A stretch of 30,079 nt of DNA, taken from positions 1 through 30,079 of the forward strand of contig JBBHKE010002035.1 of assembly GCA_037447655.1 (NCBI GenBank). The letters run 5' to 3'. Numbering within the stretch: position 1 is the stretch's first letter; the number at the start of each line of letters is the position of its first letter. The notes below the pieces were generated by a model that worked only from the letters and a program-made list of their open reading frames with translations, made no database searches and had not been told where the DNA came from. The stretch is from Zygnema cylindricum (lineage: Eukaryota; Streptophyta; Zygnematophyceae; Zygnematales; Zygnemataceae). The translations under genes and the position numbers were made by a program. This document shows, piece by piece, positions 10,756 through 20,921 of the stretch.

Positions 10756-13700
10756 TTCGATAGAAATCTCACCAAGAGGAGTAGAAGTAGCATGAGCATT
10801 TATGTAACCGATGTCAGAAGGTTGTAAACCCGACTGTCGAAAAGATTTAACGAACAAAAGAAAAAAAGACACGTAAAAATAACAATCAAGACACTTAGGA
10901 AACCCCGAAAGGAATTCCTTCAACAAATTTACAAAAGATATGAATTGAATTCCATTTAAGAAACAAGTTGATGGGATATACTAAGATATTAGAGCAAGGA
11001 ATGTGGCAGAAAATGAAAGGATAAGTTTGTGTAAAATGTTTCAGAAACATGTTTAATTATTCATATAAGAAATACATCCGAGGAATCTGTTAAGAGAGAC
11101 ATTCAAATAACATGATTAAGCAATGTCTTTTTAGGAAATATGTTAAGAAAACACATGAAAGGAAAAAGTATAGGGAGTTGTGTAGAAATAGGTCCCATCG
11201 ACAAGAAAAACAACTATAAAACAGACCAGTAAATCTGATTTTGGAGGAGAAATTTCGGACCCATTTACTACAATTAGTATGGACCATAGTTAAATTGCGA
11301 AAACTGCGGGCATATTATACATTACCATTGACCCTCTACATTTCAAAATTCAAGTGAGAAGTGGTTTTTCTCACAATTCACATAGTAATTTCAAATTAAA
11401 AACATATACTATGTTTATGTCCTCAAATTCTTGCACTGAGTAAGAACAATATAAGTGTAGCCCAAGTGCTCTTATACTTAAGTGAGGATGTTAAAAAGGC
11501 TTTAGAACAATAATGTTAAGTGGAACCCAAATTAATTAATACTGAACTGAGAATGTTAAAACTGCTTGAAAACAATAATGCAATAATTACTTAGTACTTA
11601 AGTGAGAATGTTAAAAAAGAATGTTGAAAAAGAATGTTAAAAAAGAATGTTAAAAGTAAAATTTTGTACCCTTTCGAGTGCTCGAGTCATTGCCAGAGTC
11701 GCCCCACCACCATCTTCTGCTGGTTGGGTTATATGATTTGCATCCCCTGGAAATAAAGGGAAACAAATTTAAAACTTAAAAACAAAGTTACAATAAATTT
11801 CTCCTTCCTGGAAAATGGTCTTTAACACACTCACGGGTTAAAAAGAAGAAATATTCCCTCTCAATCTTTTTAGTTCCTGTCATGTATATGCAACTGCTAT
11901 AATTTTAAAGGCAATTATAAACAATTTGAACAATACAATTATTGGGTATTTGCATTTTTCATCGGGTAAATACTATAAACAAATATGTCGAGGGGAAAAT
12001 TTTATAACACGATAGAAAATATAATTGCTGGAAAAGCTATTTATCGACTATTACAGTTCCTCCCATAAAATACTGTGACTAAAAAGTCACACAGACTTGT
12101 AAAAAAAAACCCTCACTCAGGGAAAATAATTGGAGTTTTCGGCAAATTGCACCTGAATACAAAACCAAAATAGAATTCAAATACAATATTGAAGGGAAAA
12201 ATGTACCTGACATTCCATACCCTCGAATTTCGGCATATATGTGTGCCCCTCTCTCCACGGCATGATTGAGCTCCTACATTGAACGGATAACAACGGCATT
12301 AGTAACATAGAACCACCATGGAAACACTTTATTCATCACTATACTGCCCATCGTTATTAGCGTTAATAAGGATTTATTGATGGTAATGAAGAATTATAAT
12401 ATATAATACTAATTTAGTACAAAGAGACGTGGCACATTGCAGTCCACTTCCTAACACTCTTTTATGATTTTCGGCCAAAAAAAGTCGCGACCGAATTGGT
12501 GTTATTAACTCCAATAACGATGGGAAGAGTAGTAAAGATAAATGTTATTGATCAAACCCGGTTGTCTGGCCACACATAAGATTTTTCATCCGAATATCGT
12601 ACGATTTAAATGTAAGAATGTTACCGTTCGCTTGTGAGAACACATGAACATAAGCAGTTGACAAAACACATTAAAACATTCACTAGAAATTACTATATCG
12701 GTTCATCAACCTAGAAATACGGTATCAACTCAACAACATGGATTTTAGTATTTCAACTCATCAAAAGTAAATAAATTTAGGTTTACTATCGACTCATCGA
12801 AAATTCACCATAGAAGCATAAAGGAGCATATCAACATTAAAGCATTTTTAAATATTTTTATAGAGACATTGTCGACTGAAAACTCCTGGAATTCAAAATA
12901 AAAGACACCTGAAAGCATTGCAGCAAAATTATCTCACACAGAAATTGTTCACAGCAAAGAGAGAATTGAAATAAGAGAAAACAGGAATTTTGAATATGTC
13001 CACAGAAATTAATAAACCGTAAGCCAAAATTCATCACTTTCTAGGGTAAAAAGGCTCACCTCAAGTACCAAGATTCCAGCTCCTTCTCCAATACTGGATG
13101 CATACAAAAAATGCGAAAAAACTATCAGGAAAAACCTTAAAATGTCCTAAAAAAAAGAGAGAAAACATCACCTGACTTCGATATTGACATATGATGGGCA
13201 AAATAAAGAAAAAAAAATGGTGAACAACGTAATTATTTAACATTTCAGAAACTAAAAATTTTCCAACGAAAGGAAAAGCATTTTAGCTTAAACTATTTCA
13301 GGACAGTTTCCTTCAGACAAACAATTATGTTCCTCAAAACTACATCGGAAAGTCAATTAAAAAAAAAAAGCGAAAACTTAACTGAAAGCAAAAACATAGG
13401 TAAATTCGAAAGCAAAAAAATAAGTAAATTGGAAAGCAAAAAGATAAGTAAATTCGAAAGCAAAAAGATAAGTAAATTGGAAAACGACATACATGAAACC
13501 ATCTCGCCCTTGATCAAAAGGGCGGGAAGCTTGCTCTGGCTTGTCGTTATACTGTGTACTGAGTGCTTTAGCCCTAAATAAATAAAACAAAAACAAACGA
13601 AAAAACGACAAAAACAAAACAAAAACGAAAACATAGACAAAAACAAAAAAAAATGTTATGGCAGGTAAGAGCTTCCCATAATCAACATCACAAAATAAGC

Positions 13701-16700
13701 ACAAAAAACATCAAAAACTAACAAAAGGATGGATACAAGTGTACCACATACTTAAAAGTCTGCCCAAAACCATGTGGGAAAAACACACATTAAAAAACGT
13801 CCATTTAAAAAACGGAGAAAAAACACTTAATTGGTGAGAAAGAGACAAACCGAAAACTGCATCAACTGGTATGTCTCAAAAAACAGCATCTTACCAAATA
13901 AAAACACCATATGGGAAAGGAAAAAATGTTTTACAAAGAACAAACAAAATCACTTCTTGTCAAGATATAAAAAGATTAAACAGAAAAACAACCGTCTGAA
14001 TAAACTAAGAAAACCGTATTTGAAAAGAAAAGGACTCCTTCCATTATTTGATGCCAAAAATCTAACAAAGACAGAGACAAAACCCAAACGATTCTCACCA
14101 GGAAACACCAACTATAGAAATTTCACACATAAACAAAAAAGAAAAACACCTCAAATACATATAGCTTCCATCCAAACGATCCTCGCCTGCGAAAACTACA
14201 CTGCTAGTCGTTATTAGTGTTAAAGTTTTTTCCACCACTTAAAACATCTTTTTTCCACGCACACTTGTCGGATTGTCAATCGGAGACTGCCAATTGGAAG
14301 ATGAGTATCTTGCCTTCCAATAGCAACCATCGGATTGACAATCCGACAAGTGTGCACGGAGAAAAGATGGCAAAAAAAACTTTTAACACTAATAACAATT
14401 AGTGGTGTAGCTATTGAGAGTGCATGTATCTGAAAAGAAAGAGTCTACTTTCAATATCCAATGTACCAGCTATAGAAAGAGAACATCTAAGCAATAAAAA
14501 TGACATCAGATACATAACTCCAATCCAAACCATTCTCACCTGGAAAAACCAGCTATAGAAAGTGCATCGATGCAGGATTCAGTTCCTCCAGCCACCATGA
14601 CATCAGCGTCACCGTGACAAATCATTCTCGCTGCATCTCCCACAGAGTGAGCTCCACTGGCACAGGCAGTCACAGCTGCGTGGTTTGGCCCCTTAACAAC
14701 CACAACAGTAACTCTCATTACAGCCATTAGTACACCATCCATTGCTATTAGCTTTAGTCAATTATTAGTGTTAACACTCAGGCAATCAAAGCTGCGTGGT
14801 TTGGTCCTCTAACAATTACAACAGTAACTCTGACTACTGCCTTTAGTACACCGGCCATTGCTATTAGCATTAGTCAATTATCAGCGTTACCACGGGCAAA
14901 TTAGCTGCGTGGTTTTGTCCCTTAACAACCACAACAGTAACTCTTATTACAGCCATTAGTACACCGTCCATTGCTATTAGAGTTAGTCAATTAGTAACTT
15001 TAAACACTCAAGCAGTCACAACTTTGTTTGGCCCCTTCACAACCACAACAGTAACTCTTATTACAGCCTTCAGTACAGCGTCATAAAATTAGTCATTATT
15101 AGCATTTAACACTTTGGGCAATCAAAGCTGCGTGGTTTGGCCCAAATGACCAAAGCACAACTCTTTTTACTAGTACGCCGCCCATCGCTATTAATTGGTG
15201 TTGACGCTTTAATATGATTAACTACAAAAAATAATGTTTTGCCATGTGGCTCGTTTTCCGCCACTTCATTCAAATAGTGTTATTGAAACTAGCTTTTGAT
15301 TCGGGGCCAAAAAATAACTCACTCGAATGAGAGTGATTAACTCTGATAGTGACGGGCAGTGTAAACCATCCAGCCTTTAAAGGCACATTATTGGGATACC
15401 ACGGAAGCAAAAGCTTTTTTAAATGCTTCACAAGAACAAAAAGCGCTTAGACATCTTCAGCATATAGAGGAGCTGCTTTGGTTAGAGACACGTAGTAATA
15501 AAACCATTTGCTCGGCAAACCTCATCATAGGTAGCTATCAAGTCATGTTCGATATTGAACTATGTTCGCTGTAAATAACAACATTTGTTGGAGTGTTTGT
15601 GGGTGACCTTAGGAAGACAACCATTTGCTATCCAAACCTCATTATAAATAGAGATCAAGTCAACTTCCATGTCCATGTACGTTTGTTATTTCATTCACTT
15701 TAATGTTTGAGAGAGTGCACTCAGAATACAGCACTGTTACTCGTTAAGCCTCGGTTGAAAATCCTTTAGAGCGTGCCAATCCAAGACAGTAAATTGTTGT
15801 TCTCTGGACTTTAAAGTATTAGAAAGTGAGCAACTAGCAGAAAAATACAAAACTCTCCAAAGTAAAGCATTAACGAGGAAGAATCAAACACATGAATCTT
15901 TTGCTCCCTGAAACCTACGTTAAGTATTCGAGAGAGTGCACGCAGCACATTTGCCAGTTGCTCTCCAAACCTACTACTCTCTGAAACTTTCTTAAAGAGA
16001 AAATGATTGCTGTTCATTTCCTACTTTGCTATAGAAATACTTTATACTGCAGCAAGAATAAATAACCCTGCATGACAGAATTTTCCTTAGAAATAAAAAC
16101 AAAAAGATGGTTTCTAACTTTTCTTTAGTACGCCAATATTACCATGGGTAATCTCCAGCCATTTGACCTCTGATGACCAATTGAAATTCAGAAAATAAGT
16201 TGCCCGAAAAAAAAAAAAAAACATACCTTCAAACCATGGCGAATACTAACGTGCCCAGCAGCCATGTTAATTAGGATTCGTGGTATGAAAAAAGGGCTTA
16301 ATCGCCTGACTTTCTGATTGACCAAGTCCAAATCCAACACCGCAGTAAAGAGCCTTAGTGCTAGAATCAACCTTCTCCATAAAACTATTTACTTTATTTC
16401 TTTGTCAAAAAATTGTTTTTTTCAAAGAAAAACTAAAACAAGCTCTTGGACTCTTTGGGTTTCTACAACCAAAATCAACATTCACAACTTCAAGCAATAA
16501 CTGTGATGACCACAGTTAAAAGTATTTGTCGTAAAATCTCGAAGAAAATAATATTTCCTGACCTGTTCAATTACAAGTCGTGCGGCATCAAGTAAATCGC
16601 TTGTACAGCCGATTCCCCCTCCAATAGCAACACCCTGAATCAAAATGGCATATCCTGTCAAATGCCAAAAAGTATGGGAAAAAAAAAAAGTAATCTAATG

Positions 16701-18220
16701 TGCCTGTGTGGGCTGCAACATTCTCAGTCCAACAAACTCAGAAAATCTTGAAAGAAAAAAAGAAAGAAAGAAAGAAAGAATAGCACCCTCCAGCATAAGA
16801 GAAGTGACCTCAAAATATTCGCCAAGGGAACTGTACACAAACACACAGCAACACCTTGGAAGGGATATTGACAGTCCTATTTTCTTTTTATTTTTTTCTT
16901 TCCTTCTCCTTGTTTCCTTTTTTTTTTAAACAGGAAAAATAATCTGCATAAACATCATCCTTTTCCTTTCAATTGGCAAAACAAACTATGAGCCGCAAAC
17001 CTGTACACATAAATATCGTGAAGCATAACGAAGAAAAAATATGGCAAGCGTAATAACTATGAATCTGAAAAAATAATCAAACTGTCGCAAAAATAAAAGT
17101 AATATATATGAACCTGAAAATATAAACAAATGTCTCAAAAACAAAACTAATAACTATGAACTTGAAAAAAAAACTTACTGTTTCAAAAACAAAGCTAATA
17201 GCTAAAAACCTAGAGAACTAATAGAACTGCCACAAAAGAAACTGCCAGGCCATACCGTTCTTTGCCGTTCTATGTCAGTTTCTGGTTTCCATTTTGCGTC
17301 CTTTAGTGCCTCTTCGGCTGCACATAGTGCAAATGCCACAAAAGGAGCCAATCTATTCTGTGTTGACCATTTATTAAGTGGAAAGCTTTCTAAGTCATCT
17401 CCAATAGACACCGCAGCAACAACTTGTGAAGGCAACTGCTCAAAGACCTTCTGTTTGACATTTATGTCTTCATTATTAAGTTTCAGGTCTTCTACAACAA
17501 GCTTTCTAACTCCGCATTTACTGGCAATCAACTGTCGCCATGTTGACTCCACTCCAGTGGCCAAAGGGGTCACAAGACCCAATCCTGATTGACATATTGA
17601 GTGTCAGTTTTTGACAGTTATTGCCAGAAACAACCACTGTATCAGCAAGCATTAGGCAAACAATTCACCAAAACCGAAAAAGCCATACATCTTTTGGATA
17701 CTGAAACTGGGAAGACAATCATGAACAAGATTAGATGGAAGAGGAGAAAATGAAAGAAACTCTTTTCATGAGCCAACCAGGAAACTAAACCAGTCAGTAG
17801 CAATATACCATTTCAATATCATCATCACATCATCATCTCAAAAAATGATACAAGCTTATAGAAAACACCAAGGAGCAAACAGAGAGAGACTGGATTTTCA
17901 GAATATCAACATTCAAACTCTCCATTAAACATTTTAACAATCCAAACATCCATGATCATGGAAACTCTGCGTTTAATAGCTTTGACATGACCTCTCCATT
18001 AAACATTTTCTCAATCCAAAACACCCATGGTACATCGCAAAAGAGAGACCTTGTGCTTAACAGCTTTGTATTGGTTGTGAGATATGCATCTCAGCTTACC
18101 AGTTACAACAACACGCCTTTGAGGCAGTTCAGGAGGTGGACCAAATCCACGAGAAAACTGAGCATTTGCACTACAGGACAAGAACCTCCGGCTGAAAAGC
18201 CGCCTCTGGCAATTGATCAT
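8120..18220 (-). CDS. OXSM: Mitochondrial 3-oxoacyl-[acyl-carrier-protein] synthase, 13 exons
   Basis: Beta-ketoacyl-ACP synthase (KAS II/FabF type) that condenses malonyl-ACP with a growing acyl-ACP in mitochondrial type II fatty acid synthesis. Exons: 18220-18100, 17584-17256, 16634-16563, 16313-16227, 14691-14540, 13573-13493, 13093-13060, 12273-12207, 11746-11670, 10833-10773, 10048-9966, 9300-9229, 8284-8120. All introns are GT-AG and phases agree throughout, giving 466 aa (human about 459). The N-terminus [16 protein letters not shown] is Arg-rich without acids, like a mitochondrial presequence. The catalytic triad is visible: Cys213 in [10 protein letters not shown], His354 in [11 protein letters not shown], His393 in [14 protein letters not shown]; also Lys388 in SSTK and the Phe loop [10 protein letters not shown] near 451-453. 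The start is the ATG at 18220; the frame extends 9 bases upstream only through a TTG. Introns hold MITEs and arrays listed separately. The reaction is known for the family; exon structure is read from sequence. Confidence 0.97.
8634..9075. repeat. Inverted/direct TAGTTTAAAC repeat cluster in OXSM intron 12
   Basis: AGTTTAAACAGGCAAA-like words occur at 8639, 8657, 9037 and 9056. They bracket a stretch in which GTTTAAACCATAG (8659) is inverted relative to CTATGGTATAAAC (9011). GTAC-rich sequence (GAGTACACAC, CGTACGTACAGTAC) lies between. This may be a decayed inverted-repeat insertion; the superfamily is unclear. Confidence 0.45.
9301..9790. repeat. A-rich low-complexity repeat in OXSM intron 11
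   Basis: Runs of (GAAA)n-like AAAATGAAAGAAACTCGA units, then GTAAGTAAATAA units. The phenylalanine-rich frames on the minus strand are artefacts of this repeat. Confidence 0.7.
9790..9991 (-). repeat. Tandem duplication that includes the OXSM exon 11 donor
   Basis: A block containing the last ~15 bases of exon 11, its GTAAG donor and following intron occurs twice. The real one is at about 9927-9991, and a second copy at about 9790-9855 carries the same CTTACTTTTGTAGAAGAGAA (plus strand). The copy has no acceptor or exon body, so it is a decoy donor within intron 11. Confidence 0.75.
10653..10752. repeat. (GA)n microsatellite beside the OXSM exon 10 donor
   Basis: About 100 bases of GA, pure from about 10678 to 10752. 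On the coding strand it is (TC)n and begins 20 bases after the exon 10 donor at 10772. Confidence 0.95.
11464..11655. repeat. Diverged tandem repeat next to OXSM exon 9
   Basis: Three diverged copies of a unit with ACTTAAGTGAGAATGTTAAAA and GAACAATAATG are followed by four near-identical 14-base AAAAAGAATGTTAA units. The array stops 15 bases before the exon 9 donor at 11669. Confidence 0.7.
12344..12527. mobile_element. TA-flanked MITE in OXSM intron 7
   Basis: 184 bases with ends CTGCCCATCGTTATTAGCGT and, read inwards from the other side, CTTCCCATCGTTATTGGAGT. TA precedes the left end; the right flank is AGTA. The interior is related to 15176-15361 (shared TTCGG.CCAAAAA and GTTATTAACTC words). 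It has no coding capacity. TA target and ends suggest a Tc1/mariner-type MITE (inference). Confidence 0.65.
13384..13479. repeat. Four 24-base tandem units beside the OXSM exon 6 donor
   Basis: Four exact-length units of GAAAGCAAAAA.ATAAGTAAATT followed by C or G, alternating at the last base. On the coding strand the array begins 13 bases into intron 6. It is not a CRISPR: units are contiguous, with no spacers. Confidence 0.9.
14199..14407. mobile_element. Foldback MITE in OXSM intron 5, TA target site
   Basis: 209 bases that are nearly all inverted repeat. Outer ends are CACTGCTAGTCGTTATTAGT and (inwards from right) CACCACTAATTGTTATTAGT. Inner arms carry CACACTTGTCGGATTGTCAA on the left and its complement on the right. 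TA flanks both ends (14197-14198, 14408-14409). Same family as 1735-1954 and 27910-28125. Confidence 0.85.
14665..15150 (-). repeat. Tandem array of OXSM exon 5 start plus acceptor
   Basis: The real exon 5 start (GGGCCAAACCACGCAGCTGT on the minus strand, from 14691) and its intron end recur four more times. The plus-strand GGCAGTCACAGCTGCGTGG block lies at 14665 and relatives at 14781, 14895, about 15011 and 15117, giving a period of roughly 106-116 bases. Most copies keep an AG acceptor-like junction (ttag, taag, gaag). Each unit also contains TAGTACACC.TCCATTGCTATTAG, which resembles the end of the MITE at 15176. Decoy copies hold only about 25-30 bases of exon. Confidence 0.85.
15176..15361. 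mobile_element. TA-flanked MITE in OXSM intron 4
   Basis: 186 bases with ends CGCCGCCCATCGCTATTA and (inwards from right) CACTGCCCGTCACTATCA. TA flanks at 15174-15175 and 15362-15363. It is related to 12344-12527. Its left end abuts the exon 5 tandem array and resembles the MITE-end segment within each array unit. Confidence 0.7.
15499..15680. repeat. Diverged tandem duplication in OXSM intron 4
   Basis: AACCATTTGCTCGGCAAACC (15501) and AACCATTTGCTATCCAAACC (15620) start two diverged copies of a roughly 119-base unit. Both continue with CTCAT.ATA...ATCAAGTCA. Later GAGAGAGTGCAC blocks (15709, 15929) suggest further decayed copies. Confidence 0.55.
16752..16780. repeat. (GAAA)n microsatellite in OXSM intron 2
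   Basis: About seven GAAA units (AAAGAAAGAAAGAAAGAA). Confidence 0.85.
17049..17248. repeat. About four 50-base tandem units beside the OXSM exon 2 donor
   Basis: Units begin AATAACTATGAATCTGAAAA (17049), then AATATATATGAACCTG, AATAACTATGAACTTG and AATAGCTAAAAACCTAG, each ending in a CAAAAA..AAA.CT-type block. The last degenerate unit ends a few bases from the exon 2 donor at 17255. Confidence 0.65.
17918..18066. repeat. 74-base tandem duplication in OXSM intron 1
   Basis: CTCTCCATTAAACATTTTAA (17918) and CTCTCCATTAAACATTTTCT (17992) start two diverged copies. Both contain CAATCCAAA, a CCATG word and TTTAATAGCTTTG or CTTAACAGCTTTG. Confidence 0.75.
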
Positions 18221-18222
18221 TC

Positions 18223-18253
18223 CTGCCAATATGTAAAAGAACTAATAAGCAAA
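18223..18253 (-). promoter_or_regulatory. Splice acceptor 2 bases upstream of the OXSM start codon
   Basis: The minus strand reads gttcttttacatattggcag then GA and the ATG at 18220: a good pyrimidine-rich 3' splice site whose AG is 2 bases before the ATG. It could end a 5' UTR intron or accept a trans-spliced leader. No AATAAA or ATTAAA occurs between the upstream gene's stop (18405) and this point. Confidence 0.55.
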
Positions 18254-18404
18254 AGAAAGTAGCAAAATCTAAACTAAACTACCAGCCAGGTATTTACAAG
18301 CCTACACTGAAACTAAAACCAGCTACTTTAGCCTACAATCCTACGATACATGTGTTGTACCTCACTAACACTAGACTAAATGTTGCATGTACTTTGTAAC
18401 TTTG

Positions 18405-19466
18405 TTAACCGATAAGGACAGAGGAAGCCACAGTTCTTGGCGTGAAGGCAACTCCTAGCAAGAGAATCATCAGGATGACAGGAACAAGCATAAACTCAAT
18501 AGGAGGTGTTGGCATCGGCGGTAACACCACAGGCAGTATAACAATCAGCAACATGATTGTGACTAAAACTGCTGGACTCTGAAACAACGGTAAGCTTGCA
18601 TTCTCTTCGGCATCTCTTCCAGCTCGATGGTGTCGACCACTGGAATGTCTTCTCGAATCTGTAGCAGAAGATGTGTGGTTGGGACGCTTATTGTTCGCCA
18701 TGCCAAAAGCATCTGATGCTCGGATTGACGCAGCAGTTTGATTTTTAGAATCTATGAACAAAACCATTTGCAGCTTTAACTCCTGGAAGATAGTCAAAAA
18801 GGATCTTTGCAAATCCTGTGCACTGTTTTTTACTTGTTTCAGCAGTGGTGACTCCTCTTGCAAAACCAGCAATCTAGGCAGTCTGAACTGTACTGATATA
18901 GGTTTCGCTCTTCGCAGTTCGACAGTCGCCTAACCTCAGGAGATAAAAGCCAAGAATACACTAAGAAAAAGGAAAAATAATTAGGAGATTTTGACTGGAA
19001 CTTGCTTTACTATGGTGATAAGAAATACTTTTTACCAACTGCTACAGTACAGTACCTGCTCGGACTACAGTACAGTACTGAAGTCTCAGTTGCAAGCTGT
19101 TATGGTGTGAGTAACACCTCAATATAGATTATGACTCAAATAAAATCTTGATCAGCAGCAGCAAAACTGCAAAAGTCACCGGGAATTCCTAGAATCAATC
19201 ATCTGTTTCTGAAAGAATACAAGCTCGCAGAGACCTTTTCTACTGATTGCCACAAAGAGTTGCAGCTCAGAGATTCGCAAAGCTCAGCAAACTTATTCCA
19301 AGGATTGTGATTTTCCAGTACGGCAAAGTACTGTAATACGTAAAATTTCGTACTAATTCCAGCATGATTGTCCGAGACGCCAGTAGAATTGTCACCGACG
19401 GAGGCTTGATCGTGAGAATCTATACTGGTACATTCGACATTTGAGCATGCAAAATATCCGGAAATG
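18405..19466 (-). CDS. Unrecognised protein with two C-terminal hydrophobic segments (5'-incomplete)
   Basis: The last exon is 18929-18405 (174 aa), entered through acceptor tctcctgaggttag; its frame is blocked upstream by that TAG, so a 5' exon is required. The best candidate is 19466-19244, an open frame reading FYVLQYFAVLENHNPWNKF and NSLWQS before a GTAGAA donor. The junction is in phase 0 with the last exon, leaving a 314-base intron. That exon has no in-frame ATG and seems to be internal (acceptor cacacttattccag). In the last exon I see a probable helical stretch (LLKQVKNSAQDLQRSFLTIF), a basic His/Arg/Ser linker (SRRHSSGRHHRAGRDAEE), and two hydrophobic segments at about residues 120-137 and 147-163 joined by PPMPTPPIE. 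This suggests a membrane hairpin or tail-anchored protein. I do not recognise the family. The stop lies 184 bases before the OXSM ATG on the same strand. Confidence 0.5.
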
Positions 19467-20583
19467 CTGGAATAAGTGTGAACACAACACGTGTGGTGTG
19501 GTTGCTCGCACGTGGTTCTACGGAGGGATCAGGTGCGAACCATCACGGGCTATTATTACTTTATTAGTATTAATGCCGCCCAGGGAAAGGCGGCGGGCGG
19601 CTTAGGGGGTTTTGTCCGACCGCGGGTAGATGGGGCCGCTTCTAAAAAAACAAAGAACAGAAAACGAACGAGTGATCAATCTTTCTGAATTAGTACATAG
19701 AGACAGACAATCGCCGTTATTATGTCCTTTTAACGTACTTTAAAGTACTTTATACGATCAGGGTGCCAGTAATATCCTTACACATCACAGGAAATAGAGA
19801 TTTCAGATATCTGCGCGTTAATGTAAGGATACGCGAGTCTAGCCGTGGAGAATTATGACTAATATTGGGGCTTTGTAAACGTACGATGATTTACCGGCGT
19901 TACAGGCGGAGTAATCGTACAGAAAAATGTACGCTCGCAGCGGGTGGTTATTCGTGTGGCCACGCATGCGCAGAAGCCGACAAATCTCCGTCTTCGCTGT
20001 CCTTTTTCACAGAAATGGGTTGGGATTTGGGAACAAAGGTTAACAAATTTGAAGTCGACGCGGTCAACCGCGGACCCTTGCGTCCAAGACTCCTCAGCAG
20101 CATTGGTGGGTTTACATGATTCATTGTTCCGTTACCGCACTGGCAATTTTGACGTTCCGTATCATATGGCTAGACACGTGTTGATTCAGGAAGTGAGCTA
20201 CAGTCTCCGTACGTTAAAACGACAAACCTAGCCCGTAGACTTCTTGAACTGGTAGCGGAACTATCTTGACAGCTTCTACAGTCCAGCCCTGCTGGCCGCG
20301 GCCAGCCGCGGTCATTTTTTATGAGTGCCGCTACGTGGAGTACTGGAAAACTGACAGGTGAAGGTGGACCTGGAGAAAGTTCAAACGAATAACGACAAAA
20401 TATGAGTAATGTAGCCGAGGGCGTAGATAACAATAATCGCAGTGCTCTGTAGAGTTGAAGGTGTTTAAACGTATATAAAATTGTATCAGCGGTTTATCAT
20501 TTGAAACCTCGTTTGGCAACGTACAGTAATTCGTACATACAGCAAGATACATACGTATACCGTACATACCACCGAAAAACTTA
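19467..20583. other. Upstream region of the minus-strand genes; no gene recognised
   Basis: Should contain any remaining 5' exon(s) and promoter of the gene ending at 18405, but none can be assigned. It includes a GC-rich patch at 19575-19640 and a GGCCGCGGCCAGCCGCGG cluster at 20294-20311. Short open frames show no recognisable domain. Confidence 0.5.
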
Positions 20584-20800
20584 GGGCGTGTCCCCATGTA
20601 ACCGAAACTTTGAAACGTTACTTTGGATTTTAGCGCCGATTTTGCGGTGTACTTTTCATAGTGTGCCTATGTCAATCGTTACTTGTGCGTTCATTACTTC
20701 GAATATGTGACAATTGTAGACGTCTACAAAATGTGCGACAGTCTACGAAACGAAATGTAGACGAGTACGAAACTACGAAACTTCCTAAAAACGGCGACGC
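20584..20800. mobile_element. Single end of a PIF/Harbinger-like element
   Basis: TTA followed by GGGCGTGTCCCCATGTAACC, then ACTTTGGATTTTAGCGCCGA. This parallels the copy at 29574 (GGGTATGTCCCCATGTACTT ... ACTTTGTATTTTAGCGCGGA). GTAGACGTCTACAAAATGTG words follow, as in that family. No right terminus found. Confidence 0.6.
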
Positions 20801-20921
20801 ATATGATCCGTACAGTACTACCTATTTTTCAAGTTTTATATTGCTATATTGTTGCTTTTCAGGAAATTGCATCGCATCGTACCACATTAATTGGGTCTTT
20901 GGATGCCAACCAACATATTAA

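Noticed and set aside
10615-10926. 103-codon frame with a Ser/Leu repeat
   Set aside because: It is OXSM exon 10 running through the (TC)n microsatellite in the intron; the donor at 10772 removes it.
13384-13479. CRISPR-like array
   Set aside because: 24-base units are directly contiguous without spacers, in a eukaryotic intron.
18221-18229. Upstream TTG as OXSM start
   Set aside because: An ATG follows at 18220, and the acceptor AG at 18224-18223 interrupts the extension.
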